In this document: piece by piece, positions 43,139 through 50,809 of the stretch
How positions within the stretch are numbered: position 1 is the stretch's first letter
Layout of the letters: each line of letters starts with the position of its first letter
Source of the DNA: Bacillota bacterium
Lineage (GTDB): Bacteria > Bacillota > Clostridia > Christensenellales > Aristaeellaceae
Reading direction: 5' to 3'
DNA length: 59,078 bases
NCBI GenBank assembly: GCA_023411375.1
Contig: JAEYOW010000029.1
Span: 1-59,078, forward strand
Notes under the pieces: model-generated
What the model saw: the letters and a program-made list of their open reading frames with translations, nothing else
Told to the model about the DNA's origin: nothing
Database searches by the model: none
Made by a program: the position numbers and the translations under genes

Positions 43139-43702
43139 CTATTCCTCCGCTTCCGTTTTCTTCGCAGGCTTTCTTCGCTTTCGGTACCGTTCTTCCTCGC
43201 TGAAAACGCAGCCGCAATATTTCTGCATATAAAGCCCAAGCTCCCGCGCCTTTGCCTGCCCTTCGCGGAAACGCGGCCGGAAGTCGCGATACAAAAAGCT
43301 TACGCCAAACGTCCGCGCCGCCTGCTGCGCACACTCACGCAGCAGCTCATGGTTCTGGTAGGGGCTAATAAACAGCGTGGAGGTAAAATGCGTAAAGCCG
43401 TTTTCCGCCGCGTAACTGGCGGCGGCGCGCATGCGCATGTCATAGCATTTGGCGCAGCGCCCGTCGATATCCTCCGCCACCGCGCAAACAAACGGTCTTA
43501 GGCCATATTCGCCGGGCGCGGCAAGCTGAAGCCCAATACTTCCCGCGTACTCTTGCAACGCATTTTTTCGGCTGCGGTATTCCGTATACGGATGGATGTT
43601 GGGATTATCCCAATAACCCACGGGCTCGACGCCCTCCTGCCTGAGGGTGTCAATGCAGGCGATGGAGCATGGCGCGCAGCAAATATGCAAAAGCAGTTTC
43701 AT
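43139..43702 (-). CDS. queH: Epoxyqueuosine reductase QueH
   Basis: This 187-residue QueH replaces QueG in many anaerobes and reduces epoxyqueuosine to queuosine in tRNA. Cysteine motifs are HICCAPCS (C8, C9, C12), GRCAKCYDMR and YCGCVFSEEE; the WDNPNIHPYTEY stretch is also typical. MKLLLH at 43702 is chosen over an ATG at 43714 because that codon directly abuts the GAGAGG site and the family starts at MKLLLHICCAPC. First gene of the queH-birA-peptidase-acpS-nnr run. Confidence 0.94.
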   Translation of the reverse strand: MKLLLHICCAPCSIACIDTLRQEGVEPVGYWDNPNIHPYTEYRSRKNALQEYAGSIGLQLAAPGEYGLRPFVCAVAEDIDGRCAKCYDMRMRAAASYAAENGFTHFTSTLFISPYQNHELLRECAQQAARTFGVSFLYRDFRPRFREGQAKARELGLYMQKYCGCVFSEEERYRKRRKPAKKTEAEE

Positions 43703-43803
43703 CGTTATCACCATCCTCTCCCGTTTACAAGCGGGATATGAAAAAGTATTTCAGATTTACACCTCAACCCCATTGTAGCACGCCTTTTGACGGGCGGCAA
43801 GTG

Positions 43804-43832
43804 TTCACAACCGCCAGGATTTATGGTATAAT
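43804..43832 (+). promoter_or_regulatory. Promoter for Ig-like/CHAP-like protein gene
   Basis: TTCACA (43804-43809), 17 nt, TATAAT (43827-43832), 41 nt before the ATG. Confidence 0.7.
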
Positions 43833-43873
43833 AGCAATTGGTGCCAAGCGGGTGCCCAAAAGGAGTATTGCGT

Positions 43874-44899
43874 ATGCGTTCGACCATTCACGGCTTTTCA
43901 CGCTTTCTTTCGTTATGCCTGGCGCTGCTTCTGATGCTGCCCGCCGCTGCTTTTGCCGGCGACGAGCGCTCCGCGTTGTTTGACGAGGCCCGCGCCGCTC
44001 TGCTCACCCCCGCGGAGGAGGGAGCCGCCATGCGCGCCTATTCGCTGCACACGGGCGACAGCGCCTATGTGCCCAGCGTAGCTCCCCCCATCACGCCCTG
44101 GGACGAGCGGGAATCCGCCGTATACCCACCCGTCGCAGGTACGTTTGAAAGCTCCGACGAAAGCGTCGTCACCGTAAGCGAAACCGGCCTGATGACAGGC
44201 GTGGCATCAGGCGAGGCCACCGTTACCTACCGTTCAGCCGGGGGAGAAGAGATGTACGCCGTCACCGTGGGCGATGATATCCCGCCCGAAACCGTCAAAA
44301 ACTACGTGTATGTTCTCAACCGGGAGTTTTATGAGGTTAAGCGCGCCCGCCTGCCCAAGTACAACAAGTACGCCAAGTGGTACTACGGAAAAAAGAAAGA
44401 GGTCGGCTGGTGCTCGGTCTTTACCATCTACTGCGCAAACGCGTCCGGCAACAATCCCGTTAAAAAAGGCGAGGTCGATACGGTCAACCCGCCCATGGTT
44501 CAGTATCTGCGCGAGGGTCAGGTGGGCAACCAGTTCGACGGTTTCATGGATATGGGCCGCTTTGTGGGCGTGCCAAAGCCCGGTTACCTCGTCATTTACG
44601 CGGACATGAGCAACGCCTACCGTACCGTGCACATCGGCTCAGTAACGGATGTCCGCGATATGGGCGGCGGCGTGTACGCCGTCACCACGGTGGAGGGCAA
44701 TATGTCCAACAGCGTTAAAAGCTATTGCTACCTCTACGACAGCAACAAGGATAACCACCTCGTCGGCACCGAAAAAGGGCTCAAGCTTCAAAACAACATG
44801 GCGGAGCTGCCCGAGGTGGAGCAAACGAACCCGCTTGTGCAGTATGAGCTCCATACCGATCACTGGTCGGTATTCGGGTTCTGCCAAACCTGGGAATAA
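43874..44899 (+). CDS. Secreted protein with BIG2-like and CHAP-like domains
   Basis: This 341-residue protein has a signal peptide (FLSLCLALLLMLPAAAFAG). A single Ig-like BIG2 domain covers about residues 95-140 (FESSDESVVTVSETGLMTGV, SGEATVTY). The C-terminal ~190 residues look like a CHAP/NlpC-type amidase: EVGWCSVFTIYCANASG supplies a Cys and YRTVHIGSVTDV a His. That fits cell-wall peptide cleavage, though the third catalytic residue is not assigned. AAGGAG at 43860 sets the start; an earlier in-frame start overlaps the promoter region. It stands alone before rubrerythrin. Confidence 0.75.
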   Translation: MRSTIHGFSRFLSLCLALLLMLPAAAFAGDERSALFDEARAALLTPAEEGAAMRAYSLHTGDSAYVPSVAPPITPWDERESAVYPPVAGTFESSDESVVTVSETGLMTGVASGEATVTYRSAGGEEMYAVTVGDDIPPETVKNYVYVLNREFYEVKRARLPKYNKYAKWYYGKKKEVGWCSVFTIYCANASGNNPVKKGEVDTVNPPMVQYLREGQVGNQFDGFMDMGRFVGVPKPGYLVIYADMSNAYRTVHIGSVTDVRDMGGGVYAVTTVEGNMSNSVKSYCYLYDSNKDNHLVGTEKGLKLQNNMAELPEVEQTNPLVQYELHTDHWSVFGFCQTWE

Positions 44900-44925
44900 G
44901 ACGTTTCGATCCCTTGCGCAATGGG

Positions 44926-44931
44926 TATAAT
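44926..44931 (+). promoter_or_regulatory. -10 box upstream of rubrerythrin
   Basis: TATAAT 64 nt before the rubrerythrin ATG; no convincing -35 lies 16-18 nt upstream. Confidence 0.45.
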
Positions 44932-44994
44932 GTGCTTGATGAAGTCAAAGAGCACTTTCACCAGATATCATCATATTAAGGAGGTCCACTATCG

Positions 44995-45537
44995 ATGAAG
45001 CCTTTGAAGGGAACCAAAACCGAAGCTAACCTCATGACCGCCTTCGCAGGCGAAAGCCAGGCCCGCAACAAGTACACCTATTACGCCTCCAAGGCGCGCA
45101 AGGAAGGCTATGTCCAAATTGCCAACCTGTTTGAGGAAACTGCCGCCAACGAAAAGGAACACGCCAAGATCTGGTTTAAGCTCCTCCACGACGGCGATGT
45201 CCCCACCACCTCCGTTAACCTGCAGGACGCCGCCGACGGCGAGAACTACGAGTGGACGGATATGTACGCCAAGATGGCTGCGGAAGCTAAGGAAGAGGGC
45301 TTTGACAGCATCGCCGCCCTGTTCGACATGGTTGCCAAGATTGAAAAGGGCCATGAGGACCGCTACCGCAAGCTGCTGAGCAACGTACAAAACGGCCTGG
45401 TTTTCAGCCGCGACGGCGACATGATCTGGGAATGCTCCAACTGCGGCCATATTGTCATCGGCCCCAAGGCTCCCGAGCTCTGCCCGGTTTGCAAGCACCC
45501 CAAGGCCTACTTCCAGATCAAGGCGCAGAACTATTAA
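44995..45537 (+). CDS. rbr: Rubrerythrin
   Basis: This 180-residue rubrerythrin has a ferritin-like di-iron four-helix bundle (FAGESQARNKYTYYASKA; LFEETAANEKEHAKIW; IAALFDMVAKIEKGHEDRY) followed by a C-terminal rubredoxin domain with ECSNCGHIVIG and CPVCKHP. It reduces hydrogen peroxide in anaerobes, taking electrons from NADH via rubredoxin-type partners. AAGGAGG precedes the start, and the gene ends at a terminator. Together with the flavodiiron protein it points to an obligate anaerobe. Confidence 0.97.
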   Translation: MKPLKGTKTEANLMTAFAGESQARNKYTYYASKARKEGYVQIANLFEETAANEKEHAKIWFKLLHDGDVPTTSVNLQDAADGENYEWTDMYAKMAAEAKEEGFDSIAALFDMVAKIEKGHEDRYRKLLSNVQNGLVFSRDGDMIWECSNCGHIVIGPKAPELCPVCKHPKAYFQIKAQNY

Positions 45538-45569
45538 TCGTCAGCGTCCCAAATTAAAAATCTCCCTAA

Positions 45570-45606
45570 GGGGAGGCGCTTCCGCAAGGAAGTTGTCTCC
45601 CTTTTT
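45570..45606 (+). terminator. Terminator after rubrerythrin
   Basis: GGGGAGGCGCTTCC and GGAAGTTGTCTCCC form an interrupted stem with a GCAA loop, followed by TTTTT. Confidence 0.85.
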
Positions 45607-45625
45607 GTAATGAATTCTTTATCTC

Positions 45626-45653
45626 TTGACAATCTAAAAAACTAGATTATAAT
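45626..45653 (+). promoter_or_regulatory. Promoter and palindromic operator of ArsR-type regulator
   Basis: TTGACA (45626-45631), 16 nt, TATAAT (45648-45653). The palindrome AATCTA-N6-TAGATT (45631-45648) fills the spacer, and a further TAGATT lies at 45677-45682. The arrangement suits autorepression by the downstream HTH protein. Confidence 0.65.
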
Positions 45654-45697
45654 AAAAATTGAATGATCCATTTTTTTAGATTGATGGAGGCGATTTT

Positions 45698-46222
45698 ACG
45701 GAACTGTCCAAACTGCTGCTCAATCCGGCGCGGCTGCGAATTATGCAATTTGCCCTCGCGCACCGCAGGATAACGGCCGGCGAGCTGGTAGCGGCGCTGT
45801 CCGATATCCCGCGGGCCACGATATACCATCATATCAAGCTGCTGGAGGAGCATGGGATGCTTCTGACCGTAACGGAGAATAAGGTGCGGGGAACGTTGGA
45901 AAAGGTGATGGAACCGATTGGCGCTGCCGAGATGCTGGCGGCTGCGGACCCCATGGCCCTGGTCAGCGCTTCGCTCATGGGCTTGCTTGGCGAGATGGAC
46001 GTCTACCTCAAAAGCGCAAACGCTGATATGGCGCGCGACCGGGTGTTTCTAAGCGAGGGTGTCTTTGCCCTCACCGATGAGGAATACGACGGGCTGCTTT
46101 GCGAATTACAGGCCGCGCTGCGCAAGGCCGCCCGCCTGCCAAAAACACCGGAGCGCCGTCTTCGCAAGCTGACAATGATTTCAACCCTGCCGCGGGACGT
46201 GGATGCTAACAAGGAGGAATAG
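45698..46222 (+). CDS. ArsR-type HTH regulator with non-canonical start
   Basis: The N-terminal winged helix reads ELSKLLLNPARLRIMQFALA, HRRITAGELVAAL and IPRATIYHHIKLLEEHGML. About 100 helical residues follow, probably for dimerisation or ligand binding. The HTH begins upstream of the first in-frame ATG (45743), which would delete its first helix. At the position where ATG should be, seven bases after GGAGG, the codon is ACG (45698). Either ACG initiates weakly or the gene was recently damaged. A small membrane protein gene follows 3 bases after the stop. Confidence 0.75.
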   Translation, partial: TELSKLLLNPARLRIMQFALAHRRITAGELVAALSDIPRATIYHHIKLLEEHGMLLTVTENKVRGTLEKVMEPIGAAEMLAAADPMALVSASLMGLLGEMDVYLKSANADMARDRVFLSEGVFALTDEEYDGLLCELQAALRKAARLPKTPERRLRKLTMISTLPRDVDANKEE

Positions 46223-46225
46223 ATT

Positions 46226-46441
46226 ATGACAAACGCAAGTATAAAGCTGTTTCAGTCCGCCGTCGTGCTGGCGGGCTTAGTGCTCTGCCTTGGGATTCAT
46301 CTTTTTATTTTCAGGGGCGCTATGCCGGTTTGGGGCTTTTGCCTGACGACGGCTACCCTCGCGATTCTCTGCGCGGTATTTGCCTACCGGACCGTTATTT
46401 GCTGCGCCCGGCTGAAGCGGGAGGATGAAAGCCTAAACTGA
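46226..46441 (+). CDS. Small two-helix membrane protein
   Basis: A 71-residue protein with two hydrophobic helices (about residues 8-30, VVLAGLVLCLGIHLFIF, and 35-58, GFCLTTATLAILCAVFAY) and a basic, then acidic tail. AAGGAGG lies 8 bases upstream. It is co-transcribed with the ArsR-type regulator, in the manner of regulator-membrane protein pairs such as PadR/DUF1700 or ArsR/DUF2812-like modules. I do not recognise the family. A terminator follows about 50 bases later. Confidence 0.7.
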   Translation: MTNASIKLFQSAVVLAGLVLCLGIHLFIFRGAMPVWGFCLTTATLAILCAVFAYRTVICCARLKREDESLN

Positions 46442-46490
46442 TTTCTTTGGGGCGGTATCTCCATGACTTTTCCTGCTTATGATGTTTTCT

Positions 46491-46518
46491 CCCGCCGCGG
46501 CTCACGCGGCGGGCTTTC
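46491..46518 (+). terminator. Terminator after small membrane protein gene
   Basis: CCCGCCGCG-GCTCA-CGCGGCGGG forms a perfect 9-bp stem followed by CTTTCT. Confidence 0.75.
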
Positions 46519-46550
46519 TCATGCCGCCGGACCTAATCTTTCCCGAACGG

Positions 46551-46580
46551 TTGTCCCCGCGCGTTCATCGATGGTATAAT
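46551..46580 (+). promoter_or_regulatory. Promoter of the GT4-tubulin-actin unit
   Basis: TTGTCC (46551-46556), 18 nt, TATAAT (46575-46580), 50 nt before the glycosyltransferase start. No other good promoter or terminator is seen between here and 56601. Confidence 0.6.
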
Positions 46581-46629
46581 CAGTAGCGGGTTTATCCCCA
46601 TCACCGTCATCCATAAGGAGGCCGCTCCC

Positions 46630-47973
46630 TTGCGTATCGTACAGATCAACGTCACCGCGTCCCTGAGCACGGGCCGCATCGCCGCGACCCTGTCCCGCAT
46701 GGCGATCCGGCAGGGTCACCGCGCGCTGCTTTGTTATGCGCGCGAATACGCGCCGGGCGACGTTCCCAGCCTCAAAATCGGCAACAAGGCGGATACCTTT
46801 GCCCATGCCGCGCTTGCGCGCGTAAGCGACCGCGCGGGCTTTTTCAGCCGTCTCGCCACTAAAAAGCTTATCCGGCAGCTCAAGGCATACAAGCCGGACA
46901 TCATTCATTTACATAATTTACACGGCTACTATCTTCACCTGCCTACGCTGTTTCACTACATCAAGCAGGAGGATATTCCCGTGGTTTGGACGTTGCACGA
47001 CTGCTGGGCTTACACGGGCCATTGCGCCTACTATACCATGGCTGTGGGCGCGAGGCCCCTGCCGGAAACCAAGCGCCGCTACACGCCGGAACTGGGTTGC
47101 GGACGCTGGCTTGGGGGATGCGGCCACTGCCCGCTCAAGCGAAGCTATCCCAGCAGCCTGCTGCTGGACCAAAGCGCGCGCAACTGGCGCGAAAAACGCG
47201 CGCTGTTTTCCGGGGTGCCCCACATGGTTCTCGTTACGCCATCCGAATGGCTCCGCACAGAGGTTCAACGCTCCTATCTTGGCGGTTATCCTGTGTACGC
47301 GCTGCCAAACGGCATCGACCTGTCCGTTTTTACCCCCTGCCGCGACGAGCAGTTTATGCGCGATATCATCGGCTATTATCACCTGGAGCAGGCAGGCGGC
47401 CGCCATCTTGTGCTCAGCGCCGCAGCCGTATGGGATGAACGTAAGGGCCTAAACGACCTGATCGACCTTGCCGAGGCGCTGGGCCCGGAATACTGCGTGG
47501 CCGTCGTTGGCCTGGACGAATACCAGCTCAATTCCATCCCCCAAAATACCGTTCTCGGTTTGCCCCGCACGGGCAATCTTAACGACCTTTGCGCCCTGTA
47601 CACGGCCGCCGAACTATACGTGAGCATGAGCCATGAGGAAACCATGGGTATGACGCTGGTAGAGGCCCTCGCGTGCGGCACGCAGGTGCTTTGCTACGAC
47701 GCTACCGCCATGCCGGAGATTGTAACGCCGGATGTGGGCCGCACCGTCCCGCTGGGCCATATCGCCGCCGCCGCCGAGGCCGTGCGCCAGATGTGCGCCG
47801 CGCCCAAAAGTGCGGAGGATTGCCTTGCCCGCGCCGCGGAATTTGACAGCGGCCCGCGCTTCGGCGCATATCTTCGCCTGTACGAAAATATGTATCGCAA
47901 CAGCCCCGCCTATCTCCGCGCGCTGGAAGAAGCCGCCAAAAAGGAAGGAAAACGCGCGGACAAAGTCGAATAA
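46630..47973 (+). CDS. GT4-type glycosyltransferase
   Basis: This 447-residue glycosyltransferase has a GT-B fold. The N-terminal half has HLHNLHGYYLHLPTLFHYIK, VVWTLHDCWAYTGHC and a Cys-rich insert (GCGRWLGGCGHCPLKR) typical of capsule or LPS-type GT4 enzymes. The C-terminal half has LPNGIDLSVF, AAVWDERKGLNDLIDLAEAL and the donor-binding ExxxxxE in SHEETMGMTLVEALACG. It probably transfers a sugar from a nucleotide donor at the cytoplasmic face. It starts with TTG behind AAGGAGG. The lipoprotein gene follows 42 bases later, suggesting a shared transcript. Confidence 0.9.
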   Translation: MRIVQINVTASLSTGRIAATLSRMAIRQGHRALLCYAREYAPGDVPSLKIGNKADTFAHAALARVSDRAGFFSRLATKKLIRQLKAYKPDIIHLHNLHGYYLHLPTLFHYIKQEDIPVVWTLHDCWAYTGHCAYYTMAVGARPLPETKRRYTPELGCGRWLGGCGHCPLKRSYPSSLLLDQSARNWREKRALFSGVPHMVLVTPSEWLRTEVQRSYLGGYPVYALPNGIDLSVFTPCRDEQFMRDIIGYYHLEQAGGRHLVLSAAAVWDERKGLNDLIDLAEALGPEYCVAVVGLDEYQLNSIPQNTVLGLPRTGNLNDLCALYTAAELYVSMSHEETMGMTLVEALACGTQVLCYDATAMPEIVTPDVGRTVPLGHIAAAAEAVRQMCAAPKSAEDCLARAAEFDSGPRFGAYLRLYENMYRNSPAYLRALEEAAKKEGKRADKVE

Positions 47974-48015
47974 AGAAATATTTAGCCTTTGCGGGAAGGA
48001 AAGGGGGAAAAGCCC

Positions 48016-50085
48016 GTGCGCGCAATCAAACGGCTTGGTCTGCTCCTGCTTTGCTGCGCGCCGCTGCTGCTTGGCGGCTGCGCCGTCGTCGGCCTTCAGG
48101 GCGAGCCGGGCGCGTCCGCGCCAAATCTCGGCCTGCTTTCCATGGCTCCCTATGACGACGAGGAGCTTATCCCCACCTCCGACACGGACGAGGGGCATGT
48201 CCGCGTGGACCTGTGGCTGGAGGCGTCGCAGGTTATGGGCGGTGTTAACCCTTATGAAAAAAGCCTTTATCCGCACACCGGGCGCAAATACCGCGAGGGC
48301 GGCTTTCACTACCGCTATGAAAACAAGGTTGGGATGTATGAAAACGTGCTGCGCGACATGTTAAGCGCAGCCGAGGGCTCGCGCGTGCGCGTGCTGCGCT
48401 TTGGTAACGAGCGCCTGCCGGACCGTTACCTTTCGCAAAGCGGGCTTGCCCACGCGGACGCCTCCGCCGACCAGCTCCGCTCGCTCAGGCGCGATCTTCT
48501 CACCTACGCCGTCGATCCCATGCCCACGCTTTTTTCGGATTTTTCCGCCGAGGATATGTCCGGCAGCTTTTACACACTGGGGACGCCAAAGCTCAACCAG
48601 ACGGCCCGATTTTCCGCCGACAACGGCGCGCAGCTTGAAAACCCCGGCCTTGTCGAGCAAATGAGCGCTGCGCTGGACGGCCAGATCGCCGCGATCGCAT
48701 CCGGCGCCCCGGAAGGCCTGGCCGCCGAGCGCAGCGATACGGACTATCCCCTGCTGTACGCGTTGCAAAACATCGACCTTTCGCGTCTTTCCGTCATCAC
48801 CTGCGACCCCGCGTCGCTGCGCCGGCTTGGCGGCGTCGCTTCCGACGGTTCGCCCATTCCATATGTGGAACAGGCGCTGCGTGAACGCGGCATTTTTGAC
48901 AGCGGCCTTTCAGTCGGGCTGTACGCGTTTACATTGGACTACATGGGGCAGATGACCTCCTTCGGCGCGGCTGATTTCAGCGAACCCTTGCTGTGGGGCA
49001 GGCTTAAATACAACACAAGAAAACGCATCAGCGAAGACGCGCTGCCCATGCCCCGCATATTGCTCACCCTCGTGATCGGCACGCCGTCGCAGGTGGATCG
49101 CTTTACCGCCGCCCTTAACGCGCGGCTGGAATCCGACGGCGCGCTGAAAGGCCTTCGCGGCCCAGAGGACGGCGAGCTAACCTATATGGCGAATGGTCAG
49201 ACCGTCGCGCAGCGGCCCTTTGCATTCAGCTACCGGTATACAGCCGTTCAGCGTCCGTCCGTGGGCTATTATACGCAGCACACCCCGGGCGCGGACATCG
49301 CCGTTACCAGGGGCGAGGGCAGCGTATCCGGGTCGGACAGCCTGCGTACCGTCACCTTTTCTTCCAAAGGCGGTCAGCGGCAGGACCGCACGCTCACGCT
49401 TACCTTTCCAACCCGGCGGCTTGACGAAAACGTCACCGCCGATCTATCACAGCTTCAAAACGCCCGCGTGGACGTGGTAAGCGCCCTTCTTCTCTCCGAG
49501 GAGCTTCCTAACACGTCCGACGCCAGGCCCGCGGATGGGGCTCAGGTCATCGCCCTGCGGGACACGCTTTATGTGTTTACGCACCGCGACCGCCCTTTTG
49601 CGGACGATCCCACCCAAAACCCATTCACCCTGCGCTCCCTTTCCTTGGACGGGCGGACGCTGACCGCGCTGGTGGATGTGGACGGCGCAAAGCTTCAGGC
49701 CGGGTACTATCGCCTGCGCGTCGTGGCTGATATTTCCGGCGAGCAGCTTACCTGGTCGCCGGTAACCTGGATTGACGGCGGCGAAAGCCTGGGCGTTTCC
49801 ATCTCCAACGAGCAAATCGCGCAGTGGGAAAGCTTTACCGCGCTAATGGCGCAGTTTGACCGCGACACACAAAACGTTCCCAAACAGTTCCAGCATGCGT
49901 GGGGGCCGGTTCCGGCGAGGTCTTACCACGGCATGGCCATTCCGGACTTTCCGCCCGTCTATCGCGCGCCCGGCCTGGCGGAGCTGTTTTCCCAGCTTCG
50001 TTCGGCTGCGAATGTGGAGGAAAGCCCATATGTGCGCTGCGTATTCGACGTATTCGTCGCCGGCGGCGCCAATCTGCCCCAGTAA
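48016..50085 (+). CDS. Large lipoprotein of the tubulin/actin-like unit
   Basis: From a GTG start (AAGGGGG upstream) this is a 689-residue protein with a type II signal peptide: LLLLCCAPLLLGGC, lipobox LGGC with Cys22. After a linker, residues ~63-78 (RVDLWLEASQVMGGV) and the following YENVLRDMLSAA look like a von Willebrand A-type opening in which the DxSxS metal site is degenerate (ExSxV). The middle is mixed alpha/beta; the last ~200 residues are beta-rich (RTLTLTFPTRRLDENV, GYYRLRVVADISGEQL) like Ig-type modules. No named family is recognised. It would sit on the outer face of the membrane, next to the four-TM protein. Confidence 0.75.
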   Translation: MRAIKRLGLLLLCCAPLLLGGCAVVGLQGEPGASAPNLGLLSMAPYDDEELIPTSDTDEGHVRVDLWLEASQVMGGVNPYEKSLYPHTGRKYREGGFHYRYENKVGMYENVLRDMLSAAEGSRVRVLRFGNERLPDRYLSQSGLAHADASADQLRSLRRDLLTYAVDPMPTLFSDFSAEDMSGSFYTLGTPKLNQTARFSADNGAQLENPGLVEQMSAALDGQIAAIASGAPEGLAAERSDTDYPLLYALQNIDLSRLSVITCDPASLRRLGGVASDGSPIPYVEQALRERGIFDSGLSVGLYAFTLDYMGQMTSFGAADFSEPLLWGRLKYNTRKRISEDALPMPRILLTLVIGTPSQVDRFTAALNARLESDGALKGLRGPEDGELTYMANGQTVAQRPFAFSYRYTAVQRPSVGYYTQHTPGADIAVTRGEGSVSGSDSLRTVTFSSKGGQRQDRTLTLTFPTRRLDENVTADLSQLQNARVDVVSALLLSEELPNTSDARPADGAQVIALRDTLYVFTHRDRPFADDPTQNPFTLRSLSLDGRTLTALVDVDGAKLQAGYYRLRVVADISGEQLTWSPVTWIDGGESLGVSISNEQIAQWESFTALMAQFDRDTQNVPKQFQHAWGPVPARSYHGMAIPDFPPVYRAPGLAELFSQLRSAANVEESPYVRCVFDVFVAGGANLPQ

Positions 50086-50106
50086 ACGCGCAAGGGAGGC
50101 GAGCCC

Positions 50107-50757
50107 ATGCAGCTTCAGGCTGAAACCCATCCAATCCCCAAAAAGCGCCCCCGCCTGCGCTATTCCAACCGTACCAAGTGCCTTCTTTGCTACCTGATCT
50201 GCTTTTCGCTGCCGGTGCTATGGCAGGCCGCCGGGTTGTGGCTGGTTTATCCTTACAAGCTTGCGGGTACCGCTCCCAATGTAGCGCAAAACCTGGCAAA
50301 CGCCTTTCCGTTTTTAGCCGGCGCGCTTGATGGGGCGCTGTCAGGCGCCGCCATCCCCGTGGACGCGACTCCCGGACTGCTGCGCGCGGCGCTTTCCTTC
50401 CGGGACGACGTATGGCGTTTGTGCGTCTGCCTGTGCTTTGGCTTCGCCTGGGTCCTGACGCTGGCGCTTCAGCTTCTGTGGCGCTTTGCGCATGCCAGAC
50501 CGCTGCTTGCCTCCCGGGCGACCGAACGCGCCGTTCATGCCTACCGGGTTACGCAAGGCGTTCTTTGGCTGTTGAACGGCCTGTTTGCGGCCACCGTCTG
50601 GTTTTTGGGCGCGCGCTTCATCTCAGGCCGCACCGCATGGGATTACCTCGTCTATTTCGCAGCGTACGCGCTCAACGCGCTGGCCGCGCTGTGCTGTTTC
50701 CGCCTTGCCGCGCCGCCGGTGCTCAGCGGCAGGCACGCGTTTTTCAAGCGGCTTTAA
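50107..50757 (+). CDS. Four-helix membrane protein of the tubulin/actin-like unit
   Basis: This 216-residue protein has four hydrophobic helices at about residues 25-48, 103-126, 150-173 and 178-202, and a ~50-residue extracytoplasmic loop after the first (QNLANAFPFLAGALDGALSG). The N-terminus is basic (PKKRPRLRYSNRTK), consistent with a cytoplasmic start. It begins 21 bases after the lipoprotein stop with GGGAGG. No family is recognised. Its place between a lipoprotein and two cytoplasmic nucleotide-binding proteins suggests a membrane adaptor. Confidence 0.75.
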   Translation: MQLQAETHPIPKKRPRLRYSNRTKCLLCYLICFSLPVLWQAAGLWLVYPYKLAGTAPNVAQNLANAFPFLAGALDGALSGAAIPVDATPGLLRAALSFRDDVWRLCVCLCFGFAWVLTLALQLLWRFAHARPLLASRATERAVHAYRVTQGVLWLLNGLFAATVWFLGARFISGRTAWDYLVYFAAYALNALAALCCFRLAAPPVLSGRHAFFKRL

Positions 50758-50809
50758 GCGCAGGCATAAAACCGGCCGCGCCCGCGGCCATGAAGGGAGG
50801 GAGCTTAGC

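Noticed and set aside
50585..50809. Earlier in-frame start for the tubulin-like protein
   Set aside because: It would overlap the four-TM gene by 170 bases and add an unlike basic stretch before the tubulin-type first strand; the ATG at 50810 has a strong RBS.
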